Positions 1 to 11,257 of a DNA stretch of 64,000 bases are shown here, piece after piece. The position numbers were made by a program, and so were the translations under genes. The stretch's first letter is position 1; every line of letters begins with the position of its first letter. The notes under the pieces are model-generated. The model saw only the letters and a program-made list of their open reading frames with translations. It searched no databases and had not been told where the DNA came from. Source of the stretch: Culex pipiens pallens (lineage: Eukaryota; Arthropoda; Insecta; Diptera; Culicidae); NCBI RefSeq assembly GCF_016801865.2, contig NC_068937.1:9236157-9300156 (forward strand), read 5' to 3'.

Positions 1-660
1 TATGATTTTATATGTGCATAAAGCAAGTGTGATTTTTTTTATTAATCACTATAAGAGAATCACATCGCCAATGACTAAAGGCGCCTTTCATGATTTTGCA
101 GTTACCTTTAGTAACTGCGTTATCCACAACTTATTTGGTCATTTTGTGGCATTGCGTAAATTCCTAACTAAATTGCTTTGTTTTAAAATCTTGGTTTTTG
201 CAATTGGTTTGTTTTATAACTTTATATTAAACTTATTGATCTTAAATTTCCATGCATACTCTAAAATTAACTTTAAAACCGGGACCCCAATTAAACTCCA
301 AAATCGATTCGACCTCCTGATGCAGCAGATCCATTTCCATCCCCCTCCTCGAAAACCCCGGTCTAATTTCAACCATTTGAGTGACACCGAAATTGCATCG
401 CCAGACAGGTACGAGAGCGAGTAATGATTACCTTGTCCGACGGCCAACCGGCGGGATGTCACCAACAGTAGCAGCCCGGCGGAGATCACCCAGCTGCCGG
501 TGGACATATTTCGCGGGTACTGGTAGGGGTCATTCCGTGTGGTTGGCCATCCTCGGAGGAATGATTGTCAGATGAATGTTGGATGAATGGTTGGAAAAAA
601 GTGGGATTAACCCTTGACCATTGACTTTACGGTGAAAAATTGTCAATTTGAGCGATTTCT
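1..660. other. Intronic sequence with no recognised gene
   Basis: AT-rich single-copy-looking sequence with a GC-richer stretch at about 300-560. Short open frames exist on both strands but none resembles a known protein. I looked here for the missing first half of the Runt domain on the plus strand and did not find it. Interpreted as part of the large intron upstream of the exon at 15794. Confidence 0.5.
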
Positions 661-691
661 TAACAAAAAAACAGTAACAAAAATAACGCGA

Positions 692-764
692 GGATTCCAC
701 CGAGATTCAAACCGGAGCTCTTTGAATGCCTCGCTTGCGCGCTACCTTTGCGCCACGCTGGGCT
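692..764 (-). mobile_element. tRNA-like head of a SINE
   Basis: Read on the minus strand this is tRNA-like. An A-box-like stretch with GTGGCGCAAAGGTAGCG lies at about 741-757, and a B-box-like GGTTTGAATCTC is the complement of 702-713. A clean cloverleaf could not be drawn, so a tRNA-derived SINE fragment is more likely than a working tRNA. Confidence 0.55.
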
Positions 765-1544
765 AGAATGTAGCAGAGAGACAAAACGCAGCCATGTTCT
801 TCACGCTTTCGCTCTCTTTCTTCTTACTCTTTCCGATTCTCAGTGAAGCTGTATTGGTGACAATACAGCTGTCACACAGTGTTTTGTTTGGGTTGTACCA
901 TTTGACATCTGCAGTTTTTTCTTGTTTGAAAACAATTTTTAGTTTTCGTCACTTGAGGGTTAACTCGAAACGGTGGCAATTTTTTCGCAATCTACCAGAA
1001 AACATCATAAACTCCAACAGTTTTTTCACTTCTTTTTTTGTGAAACTCAAAAAAAAAACCTTTGATTAACTCCATCTTCCCCACATCGAAGCCCGAAACT
1101 CTTCCTGAGGACTGACCGTTCACGGTAAATTTAAAGCCCGTTTAATGGCCCCTTGTCGTCCCCGGAACTGCACCCACAACAAGATTATGGTTTTCATAGC
1201 TTGCAATACATTGTGTCTGTGTCGAGTCGTGTGCCCTCGAGGGGGAAATTTCTGAAGGGACTATGCTGCGGTTCCGGGAGGGTTGACGGAAAAGGGTTGT
1301 GGATAATGAAGTCCGAACGGTAGATATTGATGTAATCACTTTATTAACAAACTCAAACTAGAGCTGAGCAGCGATTACTGTCCTGCGAGCGATTTGATGA
1401 CCAATTTAAGCGTTTGTTTTGTGTATTGGGACGGAATGAAGTGGTGGTGGGGGCGCGGGAATTTCGGTGTCAATTTCGTTGAAATGATAATGAGTAATCT
1501 GTTGCTGACGGTTGGTGGAATGACTTTTGCTTGGAATGGACGTG
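765..1544. other. Intronic sequence, nothing recognised
   Basis: No convincing coding frame, RNA gene or repeat boundary was seen. The part at 1075-1345 has mixed composition like single-copy intron. It ends where the repeat at 1545 starts. Confidence 0.4.
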
Positions 1545-1735
1545 GCGTGGGTGTAAATTTCGATCGGACAGTTGATGGGTTCGTGGCAGATGACAGAATC
1601 AAGCTGTTAATCATATCGAAATTTAATGTATTTTGTTTATTATCAAATCCTCTTCCAGATTTTACAACGGGCTTTAAAATCTCAAACTTCAAATTCAAAA
1701 TTACCAAAAATCTAAAAAAAATACCAATTACAAAA
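1545..1735 (+). repeat. Dispersed repeat F, copy 1, leading into a nonamer array
   Basis: About 190 bp beginning near GTGTAAATTTCGATCGGACA. It matches a second copy at 10295-10470 with few differences: shared GATGACAGAATCAA, CCTCTTCCAGATTTTACAAC and following bases. In both copies the 3' side runs into AAAATTACC/AAAATTACA-type units; here these expand into the 800-bp array that follows. No coding potential. Confidence 0.7.
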
Positions 1736-2540
1736 ATACAAAATGACCAAAATGACCAAAATTAACAAAATTACCAAAATTACTAAAATAAACAAAATGA
1801 CCAAAATTACCACAATTACTAAAATTACCAAAATGACCTGAAGGACCTAATTGACCAAAATGACCAAAATGACCAAAATGTCCAAAATGTCCAAAATGAA
1901 CAAAATGATCAAAATGAACAAAATGACCTGAAGGACCTAAATGACCAAAATGACCAAAATGACTAAAATGACCAAAATGGCCAAAATGTCCAAAATGATC
2001 AAAATGATCAAAATGAACAAAATCCAAAATGACCAAAATGACCAAAGTGACCAAAATGACCAAAATTACCAAAATTACAAAAATTACCAAAATTACAAAA
2101 ATTACAAAAATTACAATTACGAAAATTACAAAAATTACAAAAATTAAAAAAATACAAAAATTACAAAAATTACAAAAATTACAAAAATTACAAAAATTAC
2201 AAAAATTACAAAAAAAAACAAAAATTACAAAAATTACAAAAATTACAAAAATTACAAAAAATACAAAAATTACAAAAATTACAAAAATTACAAAAATTAC
2301 AAAAATTACAAGAATTACAAAAATTACAAAAATTACAAAAATTACAAAAATTACAAAAATTACAAAAATTACAAAAATTACAAAAATTACAAAAATTACA
2401 AAAATTACAAAAATGACAAAAATTACAAAAATTACAAAAATTACAAAAATGACAAAAATGACAAAAATTACAAAAATTACAAAAATGACGAAAATGACAA
2501 AAATGATAAAAATGAAAAAAAAAATACAAAAATGATAAAA
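1736..2540 (+). repeat. Nonamer tandem array, (ATGACCAAA)n then (ATTACAAAA)n
   Basis: About 800 bp of 9-bp units. Units are mainly ATGACCAAA to about 2060, then almost pure ATTACAAAA with scattered ATGACAAAA units to 2540. Because 9 is a multiple of 3 the array is open in several frames and reads as M-T-K or I-T-K runs; these are not proteins. It directly follows dispersed repeat F. Confidence 0.95.
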
Positions 2541-3600
2541 ATGTTTCCAAAATCTTTTTTGGTGATTTCGGTCATGTCTATGACATGCTCCTATTTTTAT
2601 CTTATTTTGACCTCATACAACTTCATTGCAAGATTCATCTACAGTAGATTTGTCCCAAAACCGTTCAAAACATCTTCCAACCGACTCGCCCAAACTAATC
2701 CATCCTTAACCTCATCTTACAAGCCTCAAATGACGTTCGCTCTCTTCAAAAAAAAAAAAAGAAGAAGATCAGTCGTGATTCAGCGGCGAACCAATCTGAT
2801 TAAGAGATTAGTTACAACAAATAGTTCTGACACGCGCCATTAATATCTTTAAATTCACAACAAAAGGCGTGTGCCCCTCGCCGCCTTAAGCAGCTATACT
2901 AGAATATCTCTGCCGAAGAATGACGCAAAAAAAGGGTTCAAAGCATTTCTTAAGGTTGGATGAAAAATCACCCGGCAGCTCATCACTCGCCCCGAACAAT
3001 GATGATATGCACAACGCGCGCGTTGATGATAAATAATTATGATAATATTAAAGCGAGAATGCTTGTGCTCTCGGAAGGTAAATTACCCCCTCCTTCAATT
3101 GAGCTGATTTTTCCTGGAAATTTCTTCGAAAACAACGTACGCGCGGTGTTGATGCCTTAATTCGGTCAAAATTTGTGCTACGACCTTTTGAAACATTACC
3201 CGCTAACCTGGCTGGTGTTCTGACTGATGGCGCAGGGTTACGGTTTATTAAAATGTCATCAATTGTGAGCGGCGGCAGGCAGGACGATGCTCTCTGTGTT
3301 GAGTTTTGAAAAATGGAGCGGGTTCTTGAAAGGAGCGAGTGCTTGAGAAAGGAGAAAAGACACTTGTAAACCTTTGCGCTGACTGATGACTCGAAGGTTT
3401 GTTAAAGCCTGGTCGAAGAAATGGTGTGATGAACTTGCAGAACTACTCATTTTAATCAATGACAAAACTAGAATTGACAGTAGAAGGTTACGTAATGTTT
3501 GAACACCCAAAATTCAGAATCGAGATAATCGTTCTCTCAAAATTTATTGAGGGCTCAGTGCCAAAATCGATAGGATAATGGTACCAACTCACACCATCAT
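2541..3600. other. Intronic sequence, nothing recognised
   Basis: Mixed-composition sequence with no supported gene. Short open frames at 2532-2843 and 3259-3510 lack homology I can recognise and lack splice context. The part at 2830-3250 looks single-copy. Confidence 0.4.
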
Positions 3601-3685
3601 AACAAATGAGTTCATTCGTTAGTTGAATCAATAAATCTCCAACAAGTGTCATACATCGTCTTCTGACTTCTCCTTGGCCACCAAG

Positions 3686-3920
3686 CTGTGGTGGCCGAGG
3701 CAGCTAAGTCATTGGATTGGTTTGTCAAAGGTCTCTGGTTCGATTCCCGTTGTCGACACTTTTGGTTTTTTGTTTGACGGATGAACTTTTTTTGCAAATG
3801 AACCTCGAGAGAATAGTTCTATCGCCCATCTCGAGCTGTGTTCTCTGCGTCCGTGAATGGTACCACTATTCTCTCGACTCGAGACCATCATTCTCTCGGA
3901 CTAGCGCTGCCAGTTTTGGG
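3686..3920 (+). mobile_element. tRNA-derived SINE (family S), copy 1
   Basis: The tRNA-like head has an A-box TGGCCGAGGCAG near 3692 and a B-box GGTTCGATTCC at 3737-3747. It is followed by a body containing GAGAGAATAGTTCTATCGCC and the complement of CACCCAAAACTGG near 3915. Related bodies on the minus strand at 12705-12945 and 52850-52978 define a family. No recognisable A-tail or target duplication was found. Confidence 0.65.
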
Positions 3921-3944
3921 TGAATGAACCCAAATGACAGATTG

Positions 3945-4200
3945 ACAGAATTTTGACAGATTTGTACTTGGATTTTCGTGAAACTTTGCTCTTAGGGGTA
4001 ATTTTGGTCCCTGATCACGAATCCGAGGTCCATTATTCGATATTCCGTGACAGTGGGGCGATATGGCCCCTTTCATTTTTATGGATTTTTACTGAGACAA
4101 CTTTTAGAGAGATTTGTCAATTTGCTATAAAATTGTTTAAGAGACATAAAAAATTGGACATCTGCTTTCTGAGATACAGCTGCTTAAAGAATACAGTACA
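3945..4200 (+). repeat. Diverged arm related to the foldback at 26010-27359
   Basis: Shares CCCTGATCACGAATCCGAGG and neighbouring sequence with both arms of the 26-kb foldback, including the GTGACRGNGGGGCG segment. Only one arm is present and it is diverged, so this is an old fragment. Confidence 0.65.
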
Positions 4201-5500
4201 GTAAAATAGAAATCTCACCCAAACAACCCTCCATTTTCTAATGCCGATGTCTCAATATAAAATTTCAAATTTTTCCAAAGATCACACTTTTCAGAAACTC
4301 ATAGCCCGGCGGCAAATTTTTTGACCATGCTTCTCTATAGCTCAAAAATTGATGGTTTTGGTCTCGTAAAACATATCAAAAAATCTCAAAAATAAAAAAA
4401 AAAAACCAATTTTGGGAAAAATTGTTGAAATTGGCCGATTTTGCAGAGAATGGCTCAAACACTTAAAAAAACACAAAATTCGGGTTTTTTTCTAAAATAC
4501 TCAAATTTTCATAATTTTTTAATATGGGTATCAAAAGGTTTTAAACTTTGGATACATTTTCAGTGTTTTCATTTTTTTTTTTCTGGGAAATGCTTACTTT
4601 TTACGAAATAACGTATTTTTTTTAAATACATTTTTTTAATAATTTGCAATATTACTCTAAACAGTATGCAAAATTTTAAATTGGTTGATACCTTTTACTT
4701 GCCTTTTACAATTTTTTAAAAAAAATAGTATTTTCAAAAAGTACGCTATTTTGTTCATATTTAAATACTTCATTCTAAAAACTTTAAAACAGTTATAATG
4801 CATGCAAAATTTCGAATCGTCTGATACCCATAATAAAAATCATGAAAATTTGAGTACTTTCAAAAAAATACGTAATTTTGTGAAAATTTTGGAACTTGAA
4901 TAAAAAACTCTAATAAAAATGAAAAAGCACACCAAATTTCGCTTCGTTTGATCCCATATTACAAATTATGGATTTTCGGAAAAATACGGTATTTTTGAGA
5001 AAATTTTATTAGTATACAAAAAAAACTCTAATTGAAATGAAAAAGCGTACAAAATTTCTCATCGTTTGAGTCCTAGATTGCAAAATATAAAAATTTGAGT
5101 ATTTTAGAAAAAATATGGCATTTTGTGAAAATTTTCGTATTTGACAAAAATAAACTCTACTAAGAGTGAAAAAGCATAACAAATTTCGCTTCGTTTGAAA
5201 CCTATAATAATAATTATGAAAATTCGAGCGTTTTCGAAAAAATACGGTATTTTGTGAAAGTTGTAGTATTTATTTCCTTTAATACAAAATATCAAATCGT
5301 TTGAGCTCATATTACAGATTATGAAAATTTGAGTAGTTTCGAAATAAAACGGTATTCTGTAATTTTTTTGGTAGCTTCTGTAGCTATTACTAAGAATACA
5401 TTTTTGATGGTGTAGTCAATTTCAAAATTATGAAATTTACTACACTTTCAAAAATGTGTTTTTAGTAAAAGCATTGAAAATTTAACATGATATTGATAGA
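4201..5500. repeat. AT-rich degenerate repeat region with 119-128 bp tandem units
   Basis: The segment GAAAAAGCRYAMMAAATTTC recurs at about 4920, 5039 and 5167 (spacing 119 and 128 bp), each followed by CGTTTGA and by AAAAATACGGTATTTTGTGA-like text. An inverted relative lies at 4490-4560. Bases 4205-4250 resemble the inner part of foldback family D (AAATCTCACCCAAACAACCC). No coding frame. Confidence 0.6.
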
Positions 5501-7490
5501 CTAAGTCAACTTTAGGAGGATTTTTAAAATGGGTTATCGTCCGTTGTCAAAAATTTTGATAAATAAAATCAAAGGATTGGAGTGTATTCTTCATGATTTA
5601 TCAGAATTTTACGAAAAAGTTTCTTGAAAAAGTGAAAATATTTTTCTCAGTAAGTTCAGCTAATTTTACAATTACCAATTTTGCAATTTTTGAAATTTAA
5701 CCCTCTATAACCCAAACCCGCCTATATGGGCTTCGATTTAAAACCTCGCAAAAAAAAAATTCAACCATTTTTTTATGTTTATAAAACATTGAGGAGAAAA
5801 ACTCTTAAATTAAAAAAAAAAGTTACCCGATTTAATTTCACCAGAGGTGAAATAGAGCCTTTCTTACAAAATGATGAAACTCCGAGAAATATATTGGTGC
5901 AATTATTTTTTTCAAAAACATAATGATACCATCCAGTGAGCATTTTACCTAAAGCTTCGAATCTTTTAAGGCTAAACCCCAATGCCATTTTTTTTTTAAT
6001 TTCAGAAGTACATTATTTGTCGCAAGACATTTAAATTAAGAAAAACATATTGGATTGACATTATTAGAAAAAAAATAAAGGGTACTCAGTCTATAATGTT
6101 AGTCTATGATTAACTTAAAAAAATATGTATCGCTATTGCACTTTGTCGATCAATTATAAGAAGCCAGAAAGAACACTTTCACGCGCAGCGTAAAACGCGC
6201 AAGCGTAAAAGCGCTGGCGTTGAAGCTTCGACTTGACGACTTGTCGAGCTTTCGATCGAGAATGGGCTGGGACTTTGAATTTGATGTTCAGTATATGATT
6301 TTGTATAAATCTAAAAATTTAATAGGAGGGTAAAAATAAGACGAAAAACACTAAAATCGCTATATCTCTGGAAATACATTTTGGAAAAGCTTCAAATTTT
6401 GGGCCCAAACAGTTTATGGCGCATGTTTTCGAATGGCTTTTTGTTTGAAACTGAATTCTTTAAATTTGATAGTGTTATCTGTAAAATAGTCCAAAAAATA
6501 CCTCCAAAAATGGTTTTGACCACATTTACTGGTCGAAAATTGGGAATTGAAAAATAAAATGTTCGTCTCCGACCCCACGGCTACAGATCTGACTTATAAA
6601 AATTGTGGGTTTTACGAGCGGTTTTCCAGTGATGGAAGACACACATTTTTTTGAGCGGATACAGCAGCGCTCATGTATTTCAGAAAAAGAGCTCTCAAAA
6701 ATCAGACTTTGAGTTCCGGGTTTCGGGCCAAAATTCAATCGAAAGAGCACATCTAAACCTTCAATTTAGTAATAGGATTTTTTTCCTGGGACGAATCCTC
6801 GCCGTGCACGAATTTTTTTAGATTTCTGAAAAAAGCGTTTTTCCAAAAGCAAACCTTAAAACTTTCTTTTGTAAGAAAGGCAAAAGTTAAAAATTTGACT
6901 TGTTGTATGTGACATTGGGCAAATTTTTTTTGATAAGTTTAAAGGTATTTAAATAATTTGAATAATTAATCAATAATCATAATTTTATAAGATTTAAGAT
7001 CGGTTATAATTTCTAAAGATTTATTCTAAAGTTGAAAGCCAGAGCTCCATACTTTGTATGTTTTTATCATGTTCCGAAATAATTGCAGATGAGTAATTGA
7101 AAAAAAACTTTAGCAACTCCGTTGTGAATGTTTTAACTTTTCCTGTCCTCATGGGGTAGCAAAAATGCTATTTTTCAATTGCCCAAAATAATAGTCTGAT
7201 AAATTTAATTATAGAACTCATTTGAATTGCGAAAAGTTCAACTTTTCACAACGTCGTCAAGTGCAACAAAAAAAAACAGATGGAAAAAGTTGAACTTTTC
7301 TTTTGAAACTTTACTTTGAAAAATCACATTCAATCTTCTTCTCGTTGCACAAACTAGTACAGTGACTTTTCCAGAATTCAGTTTTTAGTTTGAAACATTT
7401 TTTCAATTTTGGGACTAGAAATGTCAAAGACACGTGTTTTAGTTTCTTTTGTTAAAAAGGAGAAAGCATTCAAATTAAAAAAAAGTATTT
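5501..7490. other. AT-rich intronic sequence
   Basis: No gene seen. Bases 6330-6780 have the style of the region's other dispersed repeats but no partner was located in this window. Poly-A and poly-T runs are frequent. Confidence 0.35.
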
Positions 7491-7499
7491 TTTAGGTTA

Positions 7500-8700
7500 G
7501 GCAAATTTTTGTGGGATTTGAATCAACTCCATGTTCGCCGACGGCATTCAACCCCTCAACAATCTTGCACCACGTGGTAGCCGGCGGTTTAATTGATTTC
7601 GCCAAGTGTATTTTTTCAGAGAACAACTTTGCGGTAGCCTCCCAAAGTGTCGTCCACACACGCACGCGCGCCGAGCTCGAACTAATAAATAATAAATTTT
7701 CGGGTTTTGAGGTTTTTGGCGGAGTCAATTGTGTGGTCTTTTTACGATTGCTTCGGTGGGCATTGAAATGTTTTTTTTTTTTTTTTGCGGTATTTGGGTT
7801 GATATCGACTCCTTCACACCTCGAAGAGGTGTGAACTTCTGGCTTCTGGGTCTGAAATCGTAAATTTGCTGATATATTGTAGCCTTCTTTCTTTTCTGCG
7901 CAAAATTGAATCCTTTCGAAGATCTAATCGATTACGGCGCGGCGCGCCGTCCGAACCGTCCATAAATTACTCAACGCGCCCCCGCACAAAGGTGTCGTGC
8001 ACGCCGCCGCCATTAGGATGAAGTGTTAATGCTGCTTTAATATTTTTAAATCGCAGCTTAAATCATTTTTACGACACTTATGGGCGCGCTGCGCGCTGGT
8101 CCGATCTTTGTTCTTGGCCCGTCCGCGGGGATGCCGACTCGAGAAACTCCTCCAATAATTAATGGTCGGTAATTTACTACAATGAAAGAGATTCCCGCGA
8201 GCGCGCGAAACCATCGTTTAGCGGTTTTAGACGAACCGCCCTGCCATTTTTCTTCAAAAACATCTTTCCACATATAAGTAGCAAATTAAGTGCCCGATTT
8301 GCAGTCGCAGACAATTGGTTGCGCCCGAATGTCGGCAACCCGGGCAAGGGTGTTCATGTAATTGTAACCTACTTTAATTGAATATCGAATTTCCGGAGCA
8401 GCAGCAGTTGGGCTTGATTAGTGCGCCTCAAGTGGTCGGCAAAGCCACAAAAGAAGATGTCCTTCCATGGGCCTGGACTGGACCGGACCGGACGACGACG
8501 ATGAAGAAAGTAGATTTAGGTCCCCAGTTCGAAACCACAACAGCCAAGACGTCTCACCGAGTTTGGTTAATAGGTTGGTTGGATCTGCTGGGAGGAAGAA
8601 GAAGAAGAAGGTCCTCTTGTATCTGTTACTTTCAAATGATGTGTAAATAAATTTAAACTGCTTAGAATCGTGCTGGGAAAGTGCTGCCACAATTATAATC
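7500..8700. other. GC-richer single-copy intronic island; candidate regulatory DNA
   Basis: Composition changes sharply from the AT-rich repeats on both sides, with CpG-containing stretches such as GGCGCGGCGCGCC near 7938. A RUNX-type site AACCACA occurs at about 8533. No open frame here resembles a protein. Such islands in introns of developmental regulators are often enhancers; this is inference only. Confidence 0.4.
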
Positions 8701-9186
8701 TGGACTGACTGTGAGGACGACCTCTTGCGTCGGGATGTCGATATTGGTCTTTAAAAGATGAGCAATTCTCTGAGATTTCGGTCATTCGATTTTTTTGTAT
8801 TTTTTTATGCGGCTGAATTTTTTTTCGTGCCTTCGGTATGCCCAAAGAACCAATTTTGCATCATTAGTTTGTCCATATAATTTTCCATACAAATTTGGCA
8901 GCTGTCCATACAAAAATGATGTATGAAAATTCAAATGGAATTTTTTGATCGATTTGGTGTCTTCGGCAAAGTTGTAGGTATGGATAAGGACTGCACTGAA
9001 AAAAATGATACACGGTAAAAAAAAATTGGTGATTTTTTATTTTACTTTTTGTCACGAAAATTTGATTTGCAAAAAAACACTATTTTTTATATTTTTTGAT
9101 ATGTTTTAGGGGACATCAAATGTCAAGTTTTCAAAAATTTCCAGAGTGTGCAAAAAATCTTTTACCGAGTTATGAATTTTTGAAGC

Positions 9187-9208
9187 AATACTATTTTTTT
9201 TTCAAATA
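9187..9208 (+). repeat. Left target-site duplication of the 818-bp retroposon
   Basis: Reads AATACTA, nine T, CAAATA. The same sequence with seven T is at 10027-10046 on the other side of the insertion. The flanking foldback D sequence is continuous once the insertion and one copy are removed. Confidence 0.85.
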
Positions 9209-9210
9209 GG

Positions 9211-9285
9211 GGAGCGGTCGTGGCTGAATGGTTACGATGTTCGCTTTATAAGCGAATGGTTCTGGGTTCGATACCCATCTGCTCC
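9211..9285 (+). tRNA. tRNA-Ile(UAU)-like sequence, retroposon promoter
   Basis: The acceptor strands GGAGCGG and CTGCTCC pair fully with one G-U. The anticodon arm is perfect (TTCGC, loop TTTATAA, GCGAA) and gives anticodon TAT. The T loop is TTCGATA on a stem with one C-U mismatch. D-arm pairing is irregular. Because it heads a target-duplicated insertion it is probably the internal pol III promoter of a SINE, not a cellular tRNA gene. Confidence 0.55.
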
Positions 9286-9336
9286 CAACGAGAAAGTTCT
9301 GGACTCATTGAATTTGGAATTAATGAAAAAACTTCA

Positions 9337-9406
9337 GCTCACGGCGGGGTTCGATCCCCTGTCCTTAGGATTGGCAAGCAAAATGCTTTCCACTTTACCG
9401 TGGAGC
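9337..9406 (-). other. Inverted tRNA-like sequence inside the retroposon
   Basis: On the minus strand it starts GCTCCACGGTAAAGTGG and ends CGCCGTGAGC, with a B-box-like GGATCGAACCCC and a TTGCC that could hold a GCC (Gly) anticodon. The acceptor pairs with one bulge. It lies about 50 bp from the first tRNA-like unit in the opposite orientation. Confidence 0.45.
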
Positions 9407-10294
9407 ATTAGTAGCTTTAGTGGGACTTAGACTGATATAGTTGAATCCAAGAAACGGACGAGAATAAAGTTGAATGCAAGTTGAATATCAGAACATACAA
9501 GAATGCATTGCATTGCATGCATACAGGCGCATTTGAAATGAACCTACATTACCTCGCTATAAATAGCCTGGGCGACTGCTAGAATTCATCCAATAAGAGA
9601 TGAGAAGAATTGAAAGCATTCCCATTAGAAATGAGAACACACGAAGAATTCGAACAACAATGCCAACGGTCGTTACCACTCGCCTAGGGTGGCTCCTCAG
9701 ACCATTCACCTTCCCAAAAACCGTCCAACTCCAAGCGAAACTTACTTGAGGATACCGTGGAGATTTTCCCTTAATACTCTTAAAAAAGTGGAGCATCAAC
9801 ACTTCCCGTCTTCCAAATCCCCTATCCTTGTCCCTGGTGCGCGGTGGAGATGGGAGCGGCCGGCAATGGACGGCTGCCATGGTGGTGAGAATCTGGTTCA
9901 GGTGGAATTGGTTCTATTCCCAATTATCGATTCCTAGGCAACTTGAGCTTAGACAATCATCACATCACATGGCGAAAATCCAGTCTGCAATCCGCTAAAA
10001 TCACCGTCTCCTAGCGAAGCGAAGCGAATACTATTTTTTTCAAATAATCGAAATATTGGTCGCAATAATTTTTCAACTTTATTTTTCGATGTAAAATTAA
10101 ATTTGCAATCAAAAAGTACTTTAGTGAAATTTTGATAAAGCGCACCGTTTTCCAGTAATAGCCATTTTTAGGTATGTTTTTTGAAAATAGCCACAGTTAT
10201 TCGTTTTTTTAATTACTGTCAATGTTTGCCCACTTTTGAAAAAAATTACATTTTTGAAAAGCTGAGAAAATTCTCTATATTTTGCTTTTTTGAA

Positions 10295-10510
10295 CTGTGT
10301 AAATTTCGATCGGACAATTTATGGGTTCGTGGCAGATGACAGAATCAAACTGTTAATTATCTTGAAATATAATGTATTTTGTTTATTATCGAATCCTCTT
10401 CCAGATTTTACAACGGGCTTTAAACTCTCAAATTTCAAATTTAAAATTACAAAAAATCAGAAATACAAAATACAAATTTTGGCAATTTTGGTGAATTTGG
10501 TATTTTAATC
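10295..10510 (+). repeat. Dispersed repeat F, copy 2
   Basis: Closely matches 1555-1735 (TGTAAATTTCGATCGGACA through TTCAAATTTAAAATTACAAAA). It ends in a short, degenerate version of the nonamer text instead of a long array. It sits inside foldback D sequence, replacing part of that element's centre. Confidence 0.7.
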
Positions 10511-11257
10511 AATTTGTTCATTTTGTTCATTTTTTTAACATTTCAAAAGGGCAAAAAATCAATATTTAAAAAAAAATTTCAAACAGATCGGAAAATTTCA
10601 CGAATGTTTCATATTTTAACATTTAAAATCGGACCATTAGTTGCTGAGATATCGACATTAGAAAATAATAGGTTGGTAGGTTGGGTACGACTTTGAAAAC
10701 ATAAATTTTCCTGTTTTTAAACCTTTGCAGGCAATATCTCAGCAACTAAGGGTTGTATCAACAAAAATCAAAAAAGCAAAATATAGAGAATTTTCTCAGC
10801 TTTTCAAAAATATTTTTTTCAAAAGAGGGCAAACATGTGCACTAATTTAAAAAAAAGAAACCGCGGCTATTTTCAAAAAAGTTACCTTAAAATGGCTATA
10901 ACTTGAAAACGGTGCACTTTATCAAAATTTCACTAAAGTACTTTTTGATTGCAAATTTGATTTTACATCGAAAAATGAAGTTGATAATTTTTTGCGACCA
11001 ATATTTCGATATTTTGAAAAAATCAGTTTTGATTCAAAAATTCATAACTAGATCAAAAATTTTTGGTACAACCTGGAAATTTCTGAAAAGTTTGCATTTT
11101 ATGTCCCATAAAATGTCCCATAAAAAAAATAGTGTATAATTGGACAATTTTGAAATTTCGTTAGTGTGGTCACATACACTTTTCACTTAAAAATTAAACA
11201 TTTCCAAACTAAGATATCTCGAGAATAATACCCCTGGGATTTTTCAGCGTTTGTTTG

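Larger units (their letters stand above)
9209..10026 (+). mobile_element. 818-bp tRNA-headed composite retroposon
   Basis: Bounded by 20-22 bp target duplications (9187-9208 and 10027-10046). It begins with a plus-strand tRNA-like unit (9211-9285), then carries a minus-strand tRNA-like unit (9337-9406) and about 600 bp of non-coding body. It ends in a short GCGAA repeat just before the duplication. Long duplications, a tRNA head and a simple-repeat tail fit LINE-mobilised SINE-type retroposition. It is much longer than usual SINEs. Confidence 0.8.
8760..11140 (+). mobile_element. Foldback family D, disrupted copy
   Basis: Starts with the family terminus GAGCAATTCTC at 8760-8770 and follows the left arm of the intact copy at 42453 (TGTCCATACAAAAATGAT, TCGGCAAAGTTGTAGGTATG). 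It is interrupted by the retroposon at 9209-10026 and by dispersed repeat F at about 10295-10510. It then resumes as the opposite arm to about 11140, where the outer end is missing. Confidence 0.75.

Noticed and set aside
214..507. Missing upstream Runt-domain exon
   Set aside because: This frame is on the minus strand and lacks any Runt-domain motif. No plus-strand candidate for the motif before GKSF was found in 1-15793.
9211..9285. Functional cellular tRNA-Ile gene
   Set aside because: It is flanked by the target duplication of a retroposon, and D-arm pairing is irregular, so it is more likely a SINE promoter.
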